Assembly: GCA_905178155.1 (NCBI GenBank)
Contig: CAJINV010000008.1
Location: 3,229,303-3,293,302 of the forward strand
DNA: 64,000 nt
Direction: 5' to 3'
Origin: Amoebophrya sp. A120
Lineage: Eukaryota > Sar > Dinophyceae > Syndiniales > Amoebophryaceae
The number at the start of each line of letters is the position of its first letter. Within the stretch, counting starts at the first letter, position 1. Positions 10,483 through 22,300 of this stretch are shown piece by piece. The notes under the pieces were generated by a model, which had not been told where the DNA came from, ran no database searches, and was given only the letters and a program-made list of their open reading frames with translations. The position numbers and the translations under genes are program-made.

Positions 10483-13400
10483 TCACCCCGCCATCATCAG
10501 CGGCTTCGTGAGTTCCCCGACTACGACTTTTTTCTTTCCTCTGCCCGCGACCTTGCCCAAAGTCGCCGGCGAGGGCGACAGGTTCCGCCACCGGTCTGCG
10601 GGCGACGCAGTGAAGGCGTGCGGGGAGCAGTACAGTTCGGGCGCATCCGTTCGGTAGAGAGGATCATGGGTCAGAGGACTCGTAAAATAAAGGGCGCTAC
10701 TATCATCTTCCACGCGACCTCCCGGGTTGTTGTACTCCACACAGGGGAACCGGACGACGCCCTCGTACGCCAGCTGGCCAAGAATCAGGATCGCAAACCC
10801 GAGCGCCTTATGAACTGCAAAAGTATCGTACTCGTAGTATTGCAACACAAATTAGCTCAGCGTGACAAATGGAATTTCTCATGCTGATCTAGCTTGAAAA
10901 AGAAATTTGTCTTGCATGACTGCGATTAGTACGTGTACGGTACTTTTGCACAGGATACGCCTGCACGGGGCTGTAAACGGTGAGAGGTTCGCCATACTGC
11001 TCCCCCACCGTGTAGTAGAGCACGACCGACGCCACCCAGATGACCAACGTGCGGCTCGCGTCGAGGAAGGTGTGGTGGATAGCCGAGGACTCGGCGGTGA
11101 CCATCAGGCCCAGGATGTTGTACAGAAGCACGGACACGAAGAACGTTCCAATGGCGGCCTGCAGAAATGGCGAGTGCGCGACGGCAAAGAGCGAGTCCTG
11201 CGTGTTCTCGTATTCGCCTCCCGCGTCCACGCCGGGGAGCCTGCTGCAGATCGGCAGCACCAAGAAAATCATCAGACTGGACTATCGTCAGGAAAAATTA
11301 TCGAGTCCCCCCTTTCGTATCATAGTGCGCAGGTGTACTACTGCTGAACTACGTTTGCAAGGTTGATTTGATGTGGCCACAAATCGTATCCGCCTTGCAA
11401 GAAGCAGGCACCTCCACAGGAACAAGCTACTCCGCATTTATCACAACAGCATGCTGTTGGGCCCAAAGCGCGGCCACTTTGTTGTTATCGACTATTAAGC
11501 GCCCACACTCATCAAAGCCTCCACACAGCTAAGGCCTAGGACATGCCTGCAATCTCGCTCCTACTGCAAAACAAATTTTTACACGCATTTCATCCAGCAT
11601 AAGCAGCAACTCTGCTTTGAACATGAGGAGGGGGGATATTTCATTCTGATATGGACCCCCAGAACCCCTCGAGCCCGACAATCGCCATCGGGGTGACGTT
11701 GTGCGGCGGCCGCAGCAGGTACTCTTCGATTACATACTGGGCTGAGCAAACGACTTGCCCAAGGAGAATCAGGGCGATACCTGAACAGATGAAGTAAGCC
11801 TTCGGCCTCGGCGGAACAACATCGCAAGTAATAAATTCATCTAGCTGCAAAAGAGTGTATCTACACTACAGACTCATGGCGCAGGTTCGAAACTATTGAT
11901 GTCCTAGTACTGATTTTCACACCTATCAGCTGCGTCGTAGTTCCCTGTTTTGGCACGGCCTGTTGTTGTTCCGTGGCCTCCATCACTCCGCCTGCTCCTT
12001 GTCCCTCTTGCGCTGCCGCGGCCAAGACGGAGGACACACCCACCAGGGACAGAGCGAGGAGGCAGAGCAGAATCCCGATCCAGTTATAGGTGGTCAGCCG
12101 CTTCTCGAGGAACCAAACGCTCAGAAACGCGGAGAACAGGAGGATGCTGCCCTTCAGCATCTGGAACACGGACACGGTGGTGACACAGAGGCCCATTTGC
12201 TGCAAGCTGGTCCCCAACAAATCACAGATAGACGGAACGATCAGGGCAAAGAAAAGCTTGGCCGTGACGGGGTCGTATTGGTGGAGATCCACATGACTAT
12301 GATCTTCCTCGGTAGTGGTAGTTCTTGCGCCGTCGGCACTTTCGTCGAGGAGAGGGACAAAGTGTTGAGCAACATAATTACCAAATATAGCCGCCGGGGC
12401 GGAGGTAGTGAGGTCGTGGGCGTTTTCTTGCCGGCCATCGCCTTGGCCGCGGCTTTGCTTTTTCTGGGCTCGCCATACCGCCGTGAGTAACGTTAGGCCG
12501 CACGGTATGGCGGCCGCTTGATAAACGTCGCAAATTTTGACAAATTCCGAAATTCCTTTCCGAAGGCCAGCCCCCATGCTATGGGGCCGATCCGGGTGCC
12601 ACGGGGGGCGCCCAAAAAGCGAAGAAAAATCGGGCCCATAGCATGCGGATTGGCATTGCGCGTCTTCGGCGCTTTTTCTTTTTCGCGTTTTTATTTTTCA
12701 CGCCGGCGCTTTTTGCAAAGCTTCCCAGGCTCTGAAACCGGCGAAAAGGCGGCCGCTTTCGCGGCCGCCCAAAATGCTCCGAAATCGCGGCCGCGCCATG
12801 CTGTTTCGCTGTTCTGATTTTGGGCGCGTTTTTTGCGCGCCCCTTTTTGGGCGCCCCAAATCGCCAGAAACTAAGGCGGCGGGCGCCTCAAAAGGGCGCC
12901 CCTTTTGCCGGCTCCCCAGCGTCGTTTTATCCAGTGCGAATCGATAGAATTGGCTCGGGCTTGTTTGACAACAAAGCCCCGGCCGCTTGATAATTGAAAA
13001 TTTTTTATGTCCAAAAACGCTTCCGCCCGCCTGAAAACTGGCGGCCGTTTTGCTGTCTGGCTGTCAAAAAAACTCCCTGGTTAGAACCGTTCGGTGACCT
13101 CACTACATATGAGTCTCCTCGTCTGGGTTGGATGCGAGATTCAGTTTTGAGGTCGCGAGTGCCAAATTTCCATTATGTTCATCTCCGCTCGTCGCGGCCC
13201 AGATTTTTGTAGCTGTCCCGGATGAATGAAGACTTTGATTTTCTCTTCTCCGCAGAGCCTCCTGCTTGAAGCGTTGGTAGAAATGGAGCCCGTAATAGAC
13301 GGGCAGGGCGACCAAACAGGCCAGAAACATCACAGTTGAGAAAAACCATGGCTTCTGAAACTGCTCTTCCGAACCGTCCTGGGCTAAGACGCTGGTCTGG

Positions 13401-13483
13401 TAGCACAGTTTCAGCGCAATGCTGTTGATCGACCCGCAAATCAGGCCCGCGGCAAAGAGGAGACGGAACGAATTTGTGAACAT
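10483..13483 (-). CDS. SLC35F6-like drug/metabolite-family transporter
   Basis: The product is a multi-pass membrane protein of the drug/metabolite transporter superfamily. Exons on the minus strand are about 13483-13111, about 12440-11923, 11840-11652, 11282-10958 and 10808-10483. Family landmarks follow the human SLC35F6 order: N-terminal LICGSINSIALKL; PSICDLLGTSLQQMGL with VSVFQMLKGSILLFSAFLSV; GIALILLGQVVCSAQYVIEE; HNVTPMAIVGLEGFWG; then TFLDASRTLVIWVASVVLYY and SPVQ joined to ALGFAILILGQLAYE. The hydrophilic C-terminal tail of about 70 residues is longer than usual, and a Gln/Gly-rich loop of about 70 residues lies in exon 2. The first intron (about 12.4-13.1 kb) is GC-rich and its exact ends are uncertain. 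Substrate is unknown; members of this subfamily sit in lysosome, Golgi or mitochondrial membranes. Confidence 0.85.
10809..10957. mobile_element. intron element, family B (duplication CGCCT)
   Basis: The 149-bp element starts TATGAACTGCAAAAGTAT and ends TACTTTTGCACAGGATA; CGCCT flanks it at 10804-10808 and 10958-10962. On the gene strand the intron can be read as GC...AG. Its removal rebuilds SPVQ-ALGF, exactly the conserved SLC35F6 junction. Confidence 0.9.
11283..11651. mobile_element. intron element (duplication TGGAC)
   Basis: Starts TATCGTCAGG and ends CATTCTGATA; TGGAC lies at 11278-11282 and 11652-11656. Removal joins GLEGFWGS to SLMIFLVLP in frame in the transporter. The inside contains an inverted-repeat-like AACAGCATGCTGTT at about 11447. 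Confidence 0.85.
12500..13100. repeat. GC-rich intron with GCGGCCGC-type repeats and an inverted repeat
   Basis: The first intron of the transporter gene is unusually GC-rich, with several GCGGCCGC-like blocks and the direct repeat CGGCCGCTTGATAA at about 12507 and 12982. It has an inverted pair, CATGCTATGGGGCCGAT at about 12578 and ATCGGGCCCATAGCATG at about 12630. CCCATAGCATG also occurs inside the elements at 46.2 kb and 20.36 kb. No 5-bp duplication that keeps frame was found. Confidence 0.6.
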
Positions 13484-14418
13484 CCTATAGTTGCAGAAAC
13501 GACCACCTCGCGGATATAATTGCGACGTTGAAATTGTACTTTATGCACATGTAGGTCATGGGGGCTGTGCGTGTGGTGGCCAAGCTTCAAGCCTACGTGT
13601 TGTGACTCACAATTTGAAGATGACGAACCTTTACTTCATTCGCTACCATGATCGCTCGTCGTGTCCAATCAGCGAGCCACTAAGCCGCGCTTGTGATATA
13701 ATGTCACGTCCTTCTAGACATGACACGCGTAGTGCGTTGGGTCGTCGTCGTCGTCGTACGTTACTTTCGTTGCATACTGTGCAGTGAGCACGAACTGTGA
13801 CCCACGACTTTCTACTTTCAACGATGCCACATGGACCTCGTTGTCAAATAGTAGCTGCAAAAACCTTCACGATTCAGTCAAATACAGAGTGGTGGTTTTG
13901 CAAGGGCAAGAGGCAGCGCTCAAGTATGCGGAGTATGGACAGCAGCTCCTTTCCGTCAAACCTCAGAAGAACAAGGGGAGGAGGACAATGCTTGTTGGGC
14001 CATCAAAAAACGAAAAGACAGACACTCATATAAATTGCGTGCTTGTTCTTTCTTGGTTCGTCGTTGTTGTAAATCTAGTTCTATTTTTGTCGGAATCGAC
14101 AAGGCGACGTCGCCTTCGCAATAATTTTGTACGTAGATCTTGTCATCTAGTTGTGTCTTCGTCGCGACAAAGGGAAGTACTTAGATAGTTCGTCTGCTAG
14201 TTGTTGTACAACCCGATCGTGTTCAAGTACCTCGGACACGTTGGTTGCCGCAATAGCTGTATTCCCGTCTGAATAAAAGTGTCGTCTTGCTTCTTCAACC
14301 AGCATCGCTCTTCTATCTGGTGTTCCTGTTCGTGTCCACGGGCACGGGAAATACACTGGTATCGTCTTCGCACTTACTTCCCGGAGCATCATGTCGATCA
14401 TCATCACTTCACGGCTGC
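13484..14418. other. intergenic region, no supported gene
   Basis: Region between the transporter start and the PDI stop. Contains a short GTC/GTCGTC microsatellite near 13742-13757. No gene recognised. Confidence 0.5.
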
Positions 14419-17400
14419 TCACAACTCGTCTTTGGTGCCAGCCGCCGCTCCACTACCCACGCCTCCGCCGGCCGCCGCACCGCCGCCACTGTCGAGCGAA
14501 GAATCCACCCCGCGGCCCATGTGCGTCTCCACGAACTGGATCAACGTGTCGAGGTTTCGATCCCCCACGTAGTGCACGGAGTGGTCGGTCGACTTCCGAT
14601 ACAGCTTCAAAGTCGGGTAGCCCTGGATCACCTCCTCCACCTCCAGGGGCAAGTCGTTTATGGTGGCGTCAAACTTGGCGATCAAAACACCGGACCCCGG
14701 GACGTTGTACTTTGCAGCCAGGTCCTTGTAGATGGGCTCCAACTTTTTGCAGTGCCCGCACCAAGGGGCGTAATACTTTACCAGTACGTACTGATTATGG
14801 TTCAGGATCGTATCCAGAAAGTGCTCGCCGGTGAGTGTGAAAATCGCTCCCTGGTCCTTCGGATTGTTCTTGGGCGCGTGCTGCGACTTCAGATGCGGTT
14901 TAGCCGCGCCATTCAGAAAGTCCTCCGCGAACTGCTCAATTTTCTCCGGCGTGATCGCCTTTGCGTTGCGCAGGTAGTTCAGATCATTGGACATGTCCTC
15001 GCTTTGATCGCAAGAAAAAACTGTTTCACTGTCGTGAACGTGAATGTGTAATGGATAGAATGGAGCACAAAGTGATTTGACCTGCTACTGCACCTGCAAA
15101 AAGCACTGGATTTTTAAGCGCGTTTTCCATTGCTGGAATGAAGCGCCGCGCATGGCAAATTTATTTCCGTGTCATGTGTAGCAAACATACATGTGAAGAT
15201 GCAGATCTTGCAATAAAATCATCACAGTGAGTAAACAGTTTTTTCTCACGATCATAGCTTTCGGCAGCCAACTCCTCTTCCGTGGCCTCCGGGGGCATAG
15301 GCAGCTTGTACTTCACCATGCCGTCGGTGGGATCCTTGATGATGCGGATGCAGGGTAAATCCTCGTAGTCCACCGAAATGTAGTCCATCAAACGCATGTC
15401 CATGGGCTGCTCCGCGCCGGCGAAGGTGACGACAAAGTCCTGTTTGTACTTCGTCGCGAGGCTGTGAAGCGAGTCCTCGATGAGTTGATTTTTCTCCCGG
15501 ATCTCCGCATGCAGATTCTGTTCCGTCGTCGCGATATCCGGCCGCTTCTCGTCGCGTAAGTACAGCAGCAGGGGCCGCGGGTCGTTGAAAAGCAGCGCCG
15601 CGTTTTCCCCCGTAAAGACGTTAACTTTTGGCATCGAGTAAATCGCCACAAAAAATCGCACGTCATCAGCGACCCTGAGCGTTGTTCGAAAATAAAAGCG
15701 TGATGTGAAAATGTTGAAACTCAGAATTATTGAGATGAGTGACCTTGTTTCGCGGGTCTTAGCTACAACACAAGTGACGACATGCAAAAAAGCAAGGCAA
15801 ACGCACTTACCGGAGGACAGAGCATCACCAACAGCGCCAGTACAACTCATAGTACGAGCTGCTGGTTATTAATTTCTCGCAACTCGAAACATTTCAGTCT
15901 ATGATATCATGTTTAATTATCAGGCCAAAAAACCAAATAGAATCTATACGTAATCAATGTCAAGCAGCATCAGAATCTACATCATCTTCAGGAAACATAC
16001 CGTTCCCAATATTCCGGATGCTCCTTCCCCATGCCCACTGCATCCGGTGTCACGATTGGGGCAACCGACTCCCCCTCATCGAAGGGGAACCGCATGTAAA
16101 CCACGTCCCCGGCGGAAACGTCAACCTTGAGTGTGTGCGAGTGGTTCGTTATCGTTCTTCTTGTCGTGCATGACAAGTTAGAATTCGTTTTCAACCTCAA
16201 GTGCCACTATATCATAATCATGCGCATTTCTGCATTAAACAACCTGAACGTGGACTGTTGGTCGACGTGGCATTTCGATTTTTTTTTCTTCTCCATTCCA
16301 TAGATATGAGAGAGAGGAAGAAAAAGAAAAACAAAAACATGTACTTAGCTCTTCTTCAAGAACATCAATAATAAATATGAACACCTTTGGCACTTCTTTG
16401 ACTTCTGATTCCTGATCGGCAACGGCCTGCGCACGAAGTATCGTCTCCGGTTTAACCACCTCTTTGTACAGAGAGTTTGGGGCGATTCCAAAAAAAATAT
16501 ATGCATTGCAAATACGGAGTCGGGATTCATTTGATGTCATTTTTACGCAGATTTCTGTAAATGAAGTTAGTATCTATGTGGCTGCGCATTTAGATGTATC
16601 TTGTGCTAGTACCGAAGTAAATCTCATTCCTAGTCTTGACCTTCATGGCACAGCGATGCACACGTCGATCCTGTGTAATGCAAGATAAAAAGTGGGGTCA
16701 TGCTCCAAGTACTACCGTTCTCGATCTAGCATGCAAGAATCTGGAAATCAAGTTCCGGTCTTTCATGATCCAGCAGACCCAGACATATTTGCATTTGATA
16801 AAATGTCGTCGAAAGCCACGCCCACTTCCTGCAACACTTTTTCTTTCTCCGGGTCATATGCACAGAAAAATTTTGCTCGCGTTTATTGTATGCTTCTACT
16901 TTTTAATTTTATTTGCTGCATTTTTACTTGATGCCGGTGCGCAGCTAGAGCGGTCCGAAATAGAGGCCCGTCATCTTGATGCGTAGCTAGCACGTGAAAA
17001 CACGTTCCTTGAAAACACGTTTTCCCTGTGGTGCATACTTACGATCCGGCATGAAAAGCGTAATAGTTTTGCATAGTCTACAACACGACTGCATAGTTAC
17101 ACTTACGCAAAAAACTTTCTTTTTGATAGATCATCGCAGAATGCCACTATCACGCCGCCTCCAATCACGGCGGAAGTTCCTGCAAGTTTAATCTTTTTTC
17201 ATCGAATGATAGTATAAACAACAGAGGCAATCAGGACCGGCTCCGTCAACGTCATCAGTAAAAGTGAAGTCTGGACGACACGCTGTTTTGTCATGGAGCA
17301 CCGTTATGTGACAGTGTATAAAATTGGCAGAAAACACAAGGGGACTGAATCAATTCTACCCGTCGGCGTGGCTTCGTGGGCTTTTGCTTGGAAGAAAACC

Positions 17401-18041
17401 TCCACTTCCTCTTTAGTCTGTAGGTGAACAAGAATCGGCCCTGCTTTCTTTTCCACCCAAGCCACGATGTTGTCCCACATGCGCCCGCCGGCGTATTCCA
17501 TGTCTCTTCCCTCTACGAAAAACTTCAGGGTCGGGTAGCCCCGTACGCCATAGAGCTCAGCCAGCTTGGCTTCACTCGTGGCATCCACCACCGCGAGCGG
17601 GATCGGCGGGTCGCGTTCCTGCAGCTTCTGGGCCGCCTTCAGAAACTCATGCCGAAACTGCTTGCAGTGGCCGCACCAGGGCGCGTAGAACTGGACGAGT
17701 ACGTGCTTGTTGTTCGTAACGTAGTCCTCGAAGGTATCCGAGGTGAGCACCGTGACCCCCTGAAAGTCCTCTGCTTTCAAGTCAGCGAGTGCGGAAACCC
17801 CATAGCTGGACGAGGACGGCCCCCACGAGGACCCCTTGCTCGCGAAGAAGGTCGCGTCATGCCGTATTGACAGGAAGCTGACAGCAGCGAGAAGACACCG
17901 CTGGAAAGGACCTCGCAATGATGATGTTGACCGGCAGCACGGTACTCCGTTCGGCGCAGAAGTAGAACAAGAGAAAGAGCTAGGTGGTCGCGAAGCAGAG
18001 CTTCTTGTAGTTGGTGCGGCAGCATAGGTTCTCTTCTTCAT
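14419..18041 (-). CDS. protein disulfide isomerase, a-b-b'-a' with KDEL
   Basis: The enzyme forms and reshuffles disulfides in the ER lumen. Exons are about 18041-17360, 17179-17107, about 16870-16801, 16499-16385, 16125-16001, 15674-15257 and 15005-14419. The a domain has FYAPWCGHCKQF and the cis-Pro stretch GYPTLKFF. The b domain is pieced from short exons, including AFDD joined to IFFGIAPNS and VDVSAGDVVYMRFPFDEG. The b' domain carries VNVFTGENAALLFNDPRPL. The a' domain has YYAPWCGHCKKLEP and GYPTLKLY, and the C-terminus is TKDEL. The N-terminus is odd: about 45 Ser/Thr-rich residues precede the hydrophobic segment RCLLAAVSFLSI, so another start is possible; an in-frame ATG lies at 18095. 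The boundary of the third exon is not settled. Domain order and length match classical PDI. Confidence 0.93.
15006..15256. mobile_element. intron element with long inverted ends (duplication GCTTT)
   Basis: Inverted ends GATCGCAAGAAAAAACTGTT (left) and its partner AACAGTTTTTTCTCACGATC near the right end are nearly perfect. GCTTT flanks the element at 15001-15005 and 15257-15261. Removal joins EELAAES to EDMSNDL in frame between the b' and a' domains of PDI. Confidence 0.9.
16500..16800. mobile_element. intron element, family A (imperfect duplication AAATA/AAATG)
   Basis: Starts TATGCATTGCAAATAC and ends CAGACCCAGACATATTTGCATTTGATA-like as in family A (end block 16776-16800). The flanking 5-mers AAATA (16495-16499) and AAATG (16801-16805) match at four of five positions. 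Removal gives the PDI b-domain junction AFDD-IFFGIAPNS in frame. Confidence 0.82.
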
Positions 18042-18095
18042 GGGGGTGCAGACGCCTCCTTGTTCTCGGGGGAGAACACTTTCAGGTCGTGCCAT

Positions 18096-19303
18096 TTTTG
18101 TGTCACGACAAATCGGTAAGTACTTGTCACACGACTTGGCCTATCAGACTAAAGGACGGGCCATTTTGGGGAAAGAGGGCGAGCTGCAAATTGGGAGCAC
18201 TAGTCTACATATTCCTTTGAGCGCATACATTGACGGGAGGACCCCAACGGCGCGAAGATCCTTGGTGGAGGCAGACAGGAAAAGTAATACGCACATGAGC
18301 GTGAAGTCGTTAAAAAACAAAAACTTTGCCGTTTTCGCCCGACAAATCAGCGACCTGAAGGAGTTCTTCCGTACCACCGTGATAAATGTGCAAGTGACTG
18401 TTAATACATGCGAAACAAGAGATTGATATAGTTAGGTACTACACATTAGAATGTATGCCGGGCGCGCGCAGAGAACCAAAGCAGCCGTCTTTTTGTAAAA
18501 GGATCTATGGCCCATCAAAAGCAGAACGTCAGAACCTGTGGTGAGCAAAAGGAACCGCACCTGCGCAGGATTGAAAATATCATCATGATGAAAGAACGCA
18601 AGTAAGTAGCCTTTAGAAACTTGTTCCTTCACTTCGGACGACCAAGATCATGACTCCGATCAAGTTTATGTTTATCAACGAACAAGATCCTGCAAGCACA
18701 AGCAGGTGTTAAACTACTGTACTTGAAAACCGAAACAGAACTACATGCTCTAGAGAACCAGACGACGAGACAAGTGTTGTTGTACCCAACACAACAACAC
18801 AAGTCTGTAAAAATGCTGCCGGTCGGCTCCGAATCAGGATGCCGTTGAGGCACCCGCTGTAGGAGAAGTACGTATTTCCGGCGCCGAGAAGACTACATCA
18901 TAACGCGCTCAAGTCTTGAATAATTGTTCTTGCGACAAGTTCTGGTCCGTCGTATCTACTTCTATCTATCATTTCGATGTTGATGTGCGTTGGCGTTCTT
19001 CAGTTCTTGGATGGATGGACCATATATCACATCGTGCTGTCATTGGATGGATGGACCATGAAATCAATCGTGCTGTCATTCGGAATCACATCGGATGATT
19101 AACACCGCACAGATCCCCGCTTACAACTTCACTGCTGCGCACCACAGGCAACTTGTTACGAAAATTACCTCAGTGCGGGCTTCTTGTTCCCAGTGGCAGG
19201 CTGTTGGCTCCGGTTCCGACCGACGAACGCTGCACTGGAGCGTCGTTCCACCTGGAGTGATGTGGGAGCCTCGGTATTTGGTTCTACCTCGTACCGATTT
19301 CGG
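18096..19303. other. intergenic region with short direct repeats
   Basis: No gene supported. It contains a tandem-like direct repeat, GGATGGATGGACCAT, at about 19009 and 19045 with CGTGCTGTCATT following both copies, and the conserved 39-bp motif listed at 18856. Confidence 0.5.
18856..18894. promoter_or_regulatory. conserved 39-bp intergenic motif, copy 1
   Basis: The stretch beginning GCTGTAGGAGAAGTACGTAT and ending GGCGCCGAGAAGACT matches 23483-23521 at 36 of 39 positions. It lies about 815 bp upstream of the PDI start codon. Its role is unknown; calling it regulatory is an inference from position and conservation. Confidence 0.4.
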
Positions 19304-22300
19304 TTACCGCACACAGGCAGATCTCTTTCTTCCTTTCATCATTTGTATTCCAGCGCAGCGGAAACTTCTCCTGCAATAATAGAACAGCGACCAGTCGCAA
19401 TAGAAGTTGAAGTGATATAGTGACACGAATACTTACGCCACTAAAAATCCGTACCTGTTTCTATAGCGCGGTCGTCGCTCATTTCGATCATGACTTCCAT
19501 GACCACCAGCATGATGACGCGAAGAGGAAGACGGCATGCGCGCGTTCCTCGAAGGGCGACGAGCAGGCGTGCGATGCCGATTCGCCGCCAACCCAGTTCG
19601 TTCGTCCGAGGAATCCATCATATCCTGGTCCAGTTCTTCCTCGGTGCGAGAATCGGGATCATTGTGCTGGAAGTCGTCAACATCAAAAGCGTCCGCTTCG
19701 TTATCTTCCTGCTCCGCCTGCGCCTTGAGCACTTCATCCAGGTTGAGCTTGCTGTATGACAGAAGAGTTTATAGAATCCCGGGTCCCAGGGTAGGGAGGA
19801 CCAGGGAGGGGATTTTGCTATATAAAACCGAAAACCGAAAACCGAAAAATCATAAAAACCCCAATCGCGGCGGTATGGTGCTCTTTAACAATTTGCGCGA
19901 GTTTTCCATGCGGAATATACTCAATCTCCATGGTAGTGCGATGTCGGGAATGCGGCGACAAAAGACAAAGCTATAAGGCGACGCGATGGCAGAGGCAAAG
20001 CTACCCTACAAACGGACCGCGCAAAGCTTTTCAAAAATATTTCAACAATAAATTTCCAGCACATACACAAAGTTTGCCCCTGATCCACATCCAACCGCCC
20101 CGGGCTTTGGACTGTTTTCTCCCCCGCGGGTTAGGCACCCTGCCCGCATTAGTTCCAAGGTCTTTACTCCCGTGCCGCGCCGTCATGACTAAATAATGGC
20201 TATGCCTATTGAGTAACGTTCTGCAGGACACGGCGGCGCGGCGACCGATAAACGAAAAGCAAGACCAAGACCCACGGCCCCTCTGGACCCGAACTACGCG
20301 AGAGGGCCCAGAGAAAGCCGCGCGCGGCAGGCAGGACACGGCCCGCCCGGCTGTCACAACGGTGCCCATAGCATGGGCGCGCACATGGGGTGGATGCCCG
20401 GGCCGAGGCCCACTGCCTCCCTAAACTTTTGGCGGGCCCCACCCCTGCTCTTTTTGCCAGTCTTCTCATTAGGGCGGTGGCATGCAGCTTCTCTGCTCTA
20501 TCCTTCCTCGGGCCCTCGCCGGCAGTTCGGCCGCCGAGCTGATTTGCCTGCGTGGGTGCGTGCCCACCGCCATTGCGACCGACCGGGCGAAGTCAGTCAG
20601 TCCAGTGGGCAAAATAAGTGGCGCAACCCTTCCTGCGGGCCCCTTCGCCCACGCACGCCAGTCCTGGGGCCGGCCCCGTTTTCGTGCCCGCCCGCGCGGG
20701 CGGGGCGCGCCACGCAGGCAGTTTCTGGGTAGGGCGCGGGCGGTACACCCACACGCCGAGTGCGTGGGACACGCGCACGGGCCGGGCAATACAAGGAACG
20801 AAGGCCCGGGGCCCCCGGCGAAATGGGCGGGCGCGCGCCGGGGCGGACGGAGGCGCGCCAACAGGCCGCCTGGCTGCCCCGAAGCACAAGGCCGGCCAAA
20901 AGACTGCCCTGGGGCGGAGGGCAGGGCAGAAGCGAAAGCCGCCGGGGCGCGCGGGCTCGGACGGTCGGCAAAGGGCAGACTGGCCCGCTTCCCTGGCCGC
21001 GCTCTGCGGCGCGCCCTTTCCCCGGGGCGGGCCAACGCCTCCAATATGCGGGCGCCGGCGCGCAAAAGCCAGCGGGCGCCGGGCCCCCGGCGCGCGGCTG
21101 TTTTTTCACTCTGCAACAAAAAACCGGCGGGGGGGCCTGGCCCGGGCAACTTCTAATGGCCCACCCGGGGTGCGTGGCGCAGGGGCCAAAACCCGGGCCC
21201 AATCAAAAGCTAGCGCAGCCTGCGCCTTGAGCACTTCATCCAGGTTCAGCATGCTGTATGATGCGGCAGTTGGTTTCTTTAGCTGTACAACCAATGTTGA
21301 TGGAACGGGAACAGTCGAAGATCAAACCAACACAAATACATTTTCCAAGGTGACGAGAACGACGTGCACAACGCGCCACTCGAGCCTGCAGGTCCAGATG
21401 AAAAGTACTTAAGCACGAAAGGAAACCGGCAGCCACTGCTTACCTGATCTGCGCCTCCCACCACGCCATTTCATCCGGACCCGGCTTGTCGAAGTTCATG
21501 TTTGCCAACTCGCCGCGTTTAGCCCTCTATGCATGGCAAAGGTGACAGACAGTCTCAGGGACGATAAAAATGCAAATCGCAGTGCCGCGCCGGCACTGCA
21601 GAAGTGGCTGGTCAACGCCTCATCTGATGAGCGCCTCATCTAATGAACTGCAGAAGTACAACGCCTCATCTAATGAACGAACTCTCAGAAAAAATGAAAC
21701 GTGTTTCATCGTGTCGCCACAACATTTTACACCCTTTGTCGCCTTGTTTGAGAGCAACAACGAAAAAGCAATCTGTGATCCTTCGTCCCTGGGTTTGCAT
21801 GCATCCCTGAACAAGACAACAACACACATGCGCCACCGATAGCCTCACATAGTACTGCACCTCGTCCGTACCCGGAGCCACGGTCTCAACATAATACTCA
21901 AAACGACGCTCGCCTTCGCCGTCTCCCTCTCCACCTGTTTATGCCATTATTATATATTTTCGCTGACAAACGAAGCTTGCTTCGTTGACACACGCAGCCG
22001 AGTGCGCACACACAGACACACTCACAATCATACGCAACAAGGAGCAGACGCGATACCGTTCTTCCTCTTTTTGCCGGCGATGCTGAACTCGCACAGGTTC
22101 GGTATCGAGATGGGTTTCTTGCAGTCCGCCAGCTCGTGCCGCTGCAGATACTCGAACCTCGGCTGCAGAAAATGCTTCCACGGGACAAAGCCCGAATACG
22201 CATTATCCTTAACATCGTCCAGGGGCACACCTGCGATATGCTTCCCGCCGTTATGGCACCGCAAAGGAAAGCCGCACCCATCCGCGAAGGTGATTTGACA

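Noticed and set aside
12482-13111. ACTCA on both sides of the transporter's first intron as a 5-bp duplication
   Set aside because: Joining at this repeat puts the following exon out of frame, and the ends do not form an inverted repeat.
20469-21230. Long overlapping ORFs on both strands in the GC-rich block
   Set aside because: They occur in nearly every frame, are Ala/Arg/Gly/Pro-rich and reflect scarcity of stop codons at high GC.
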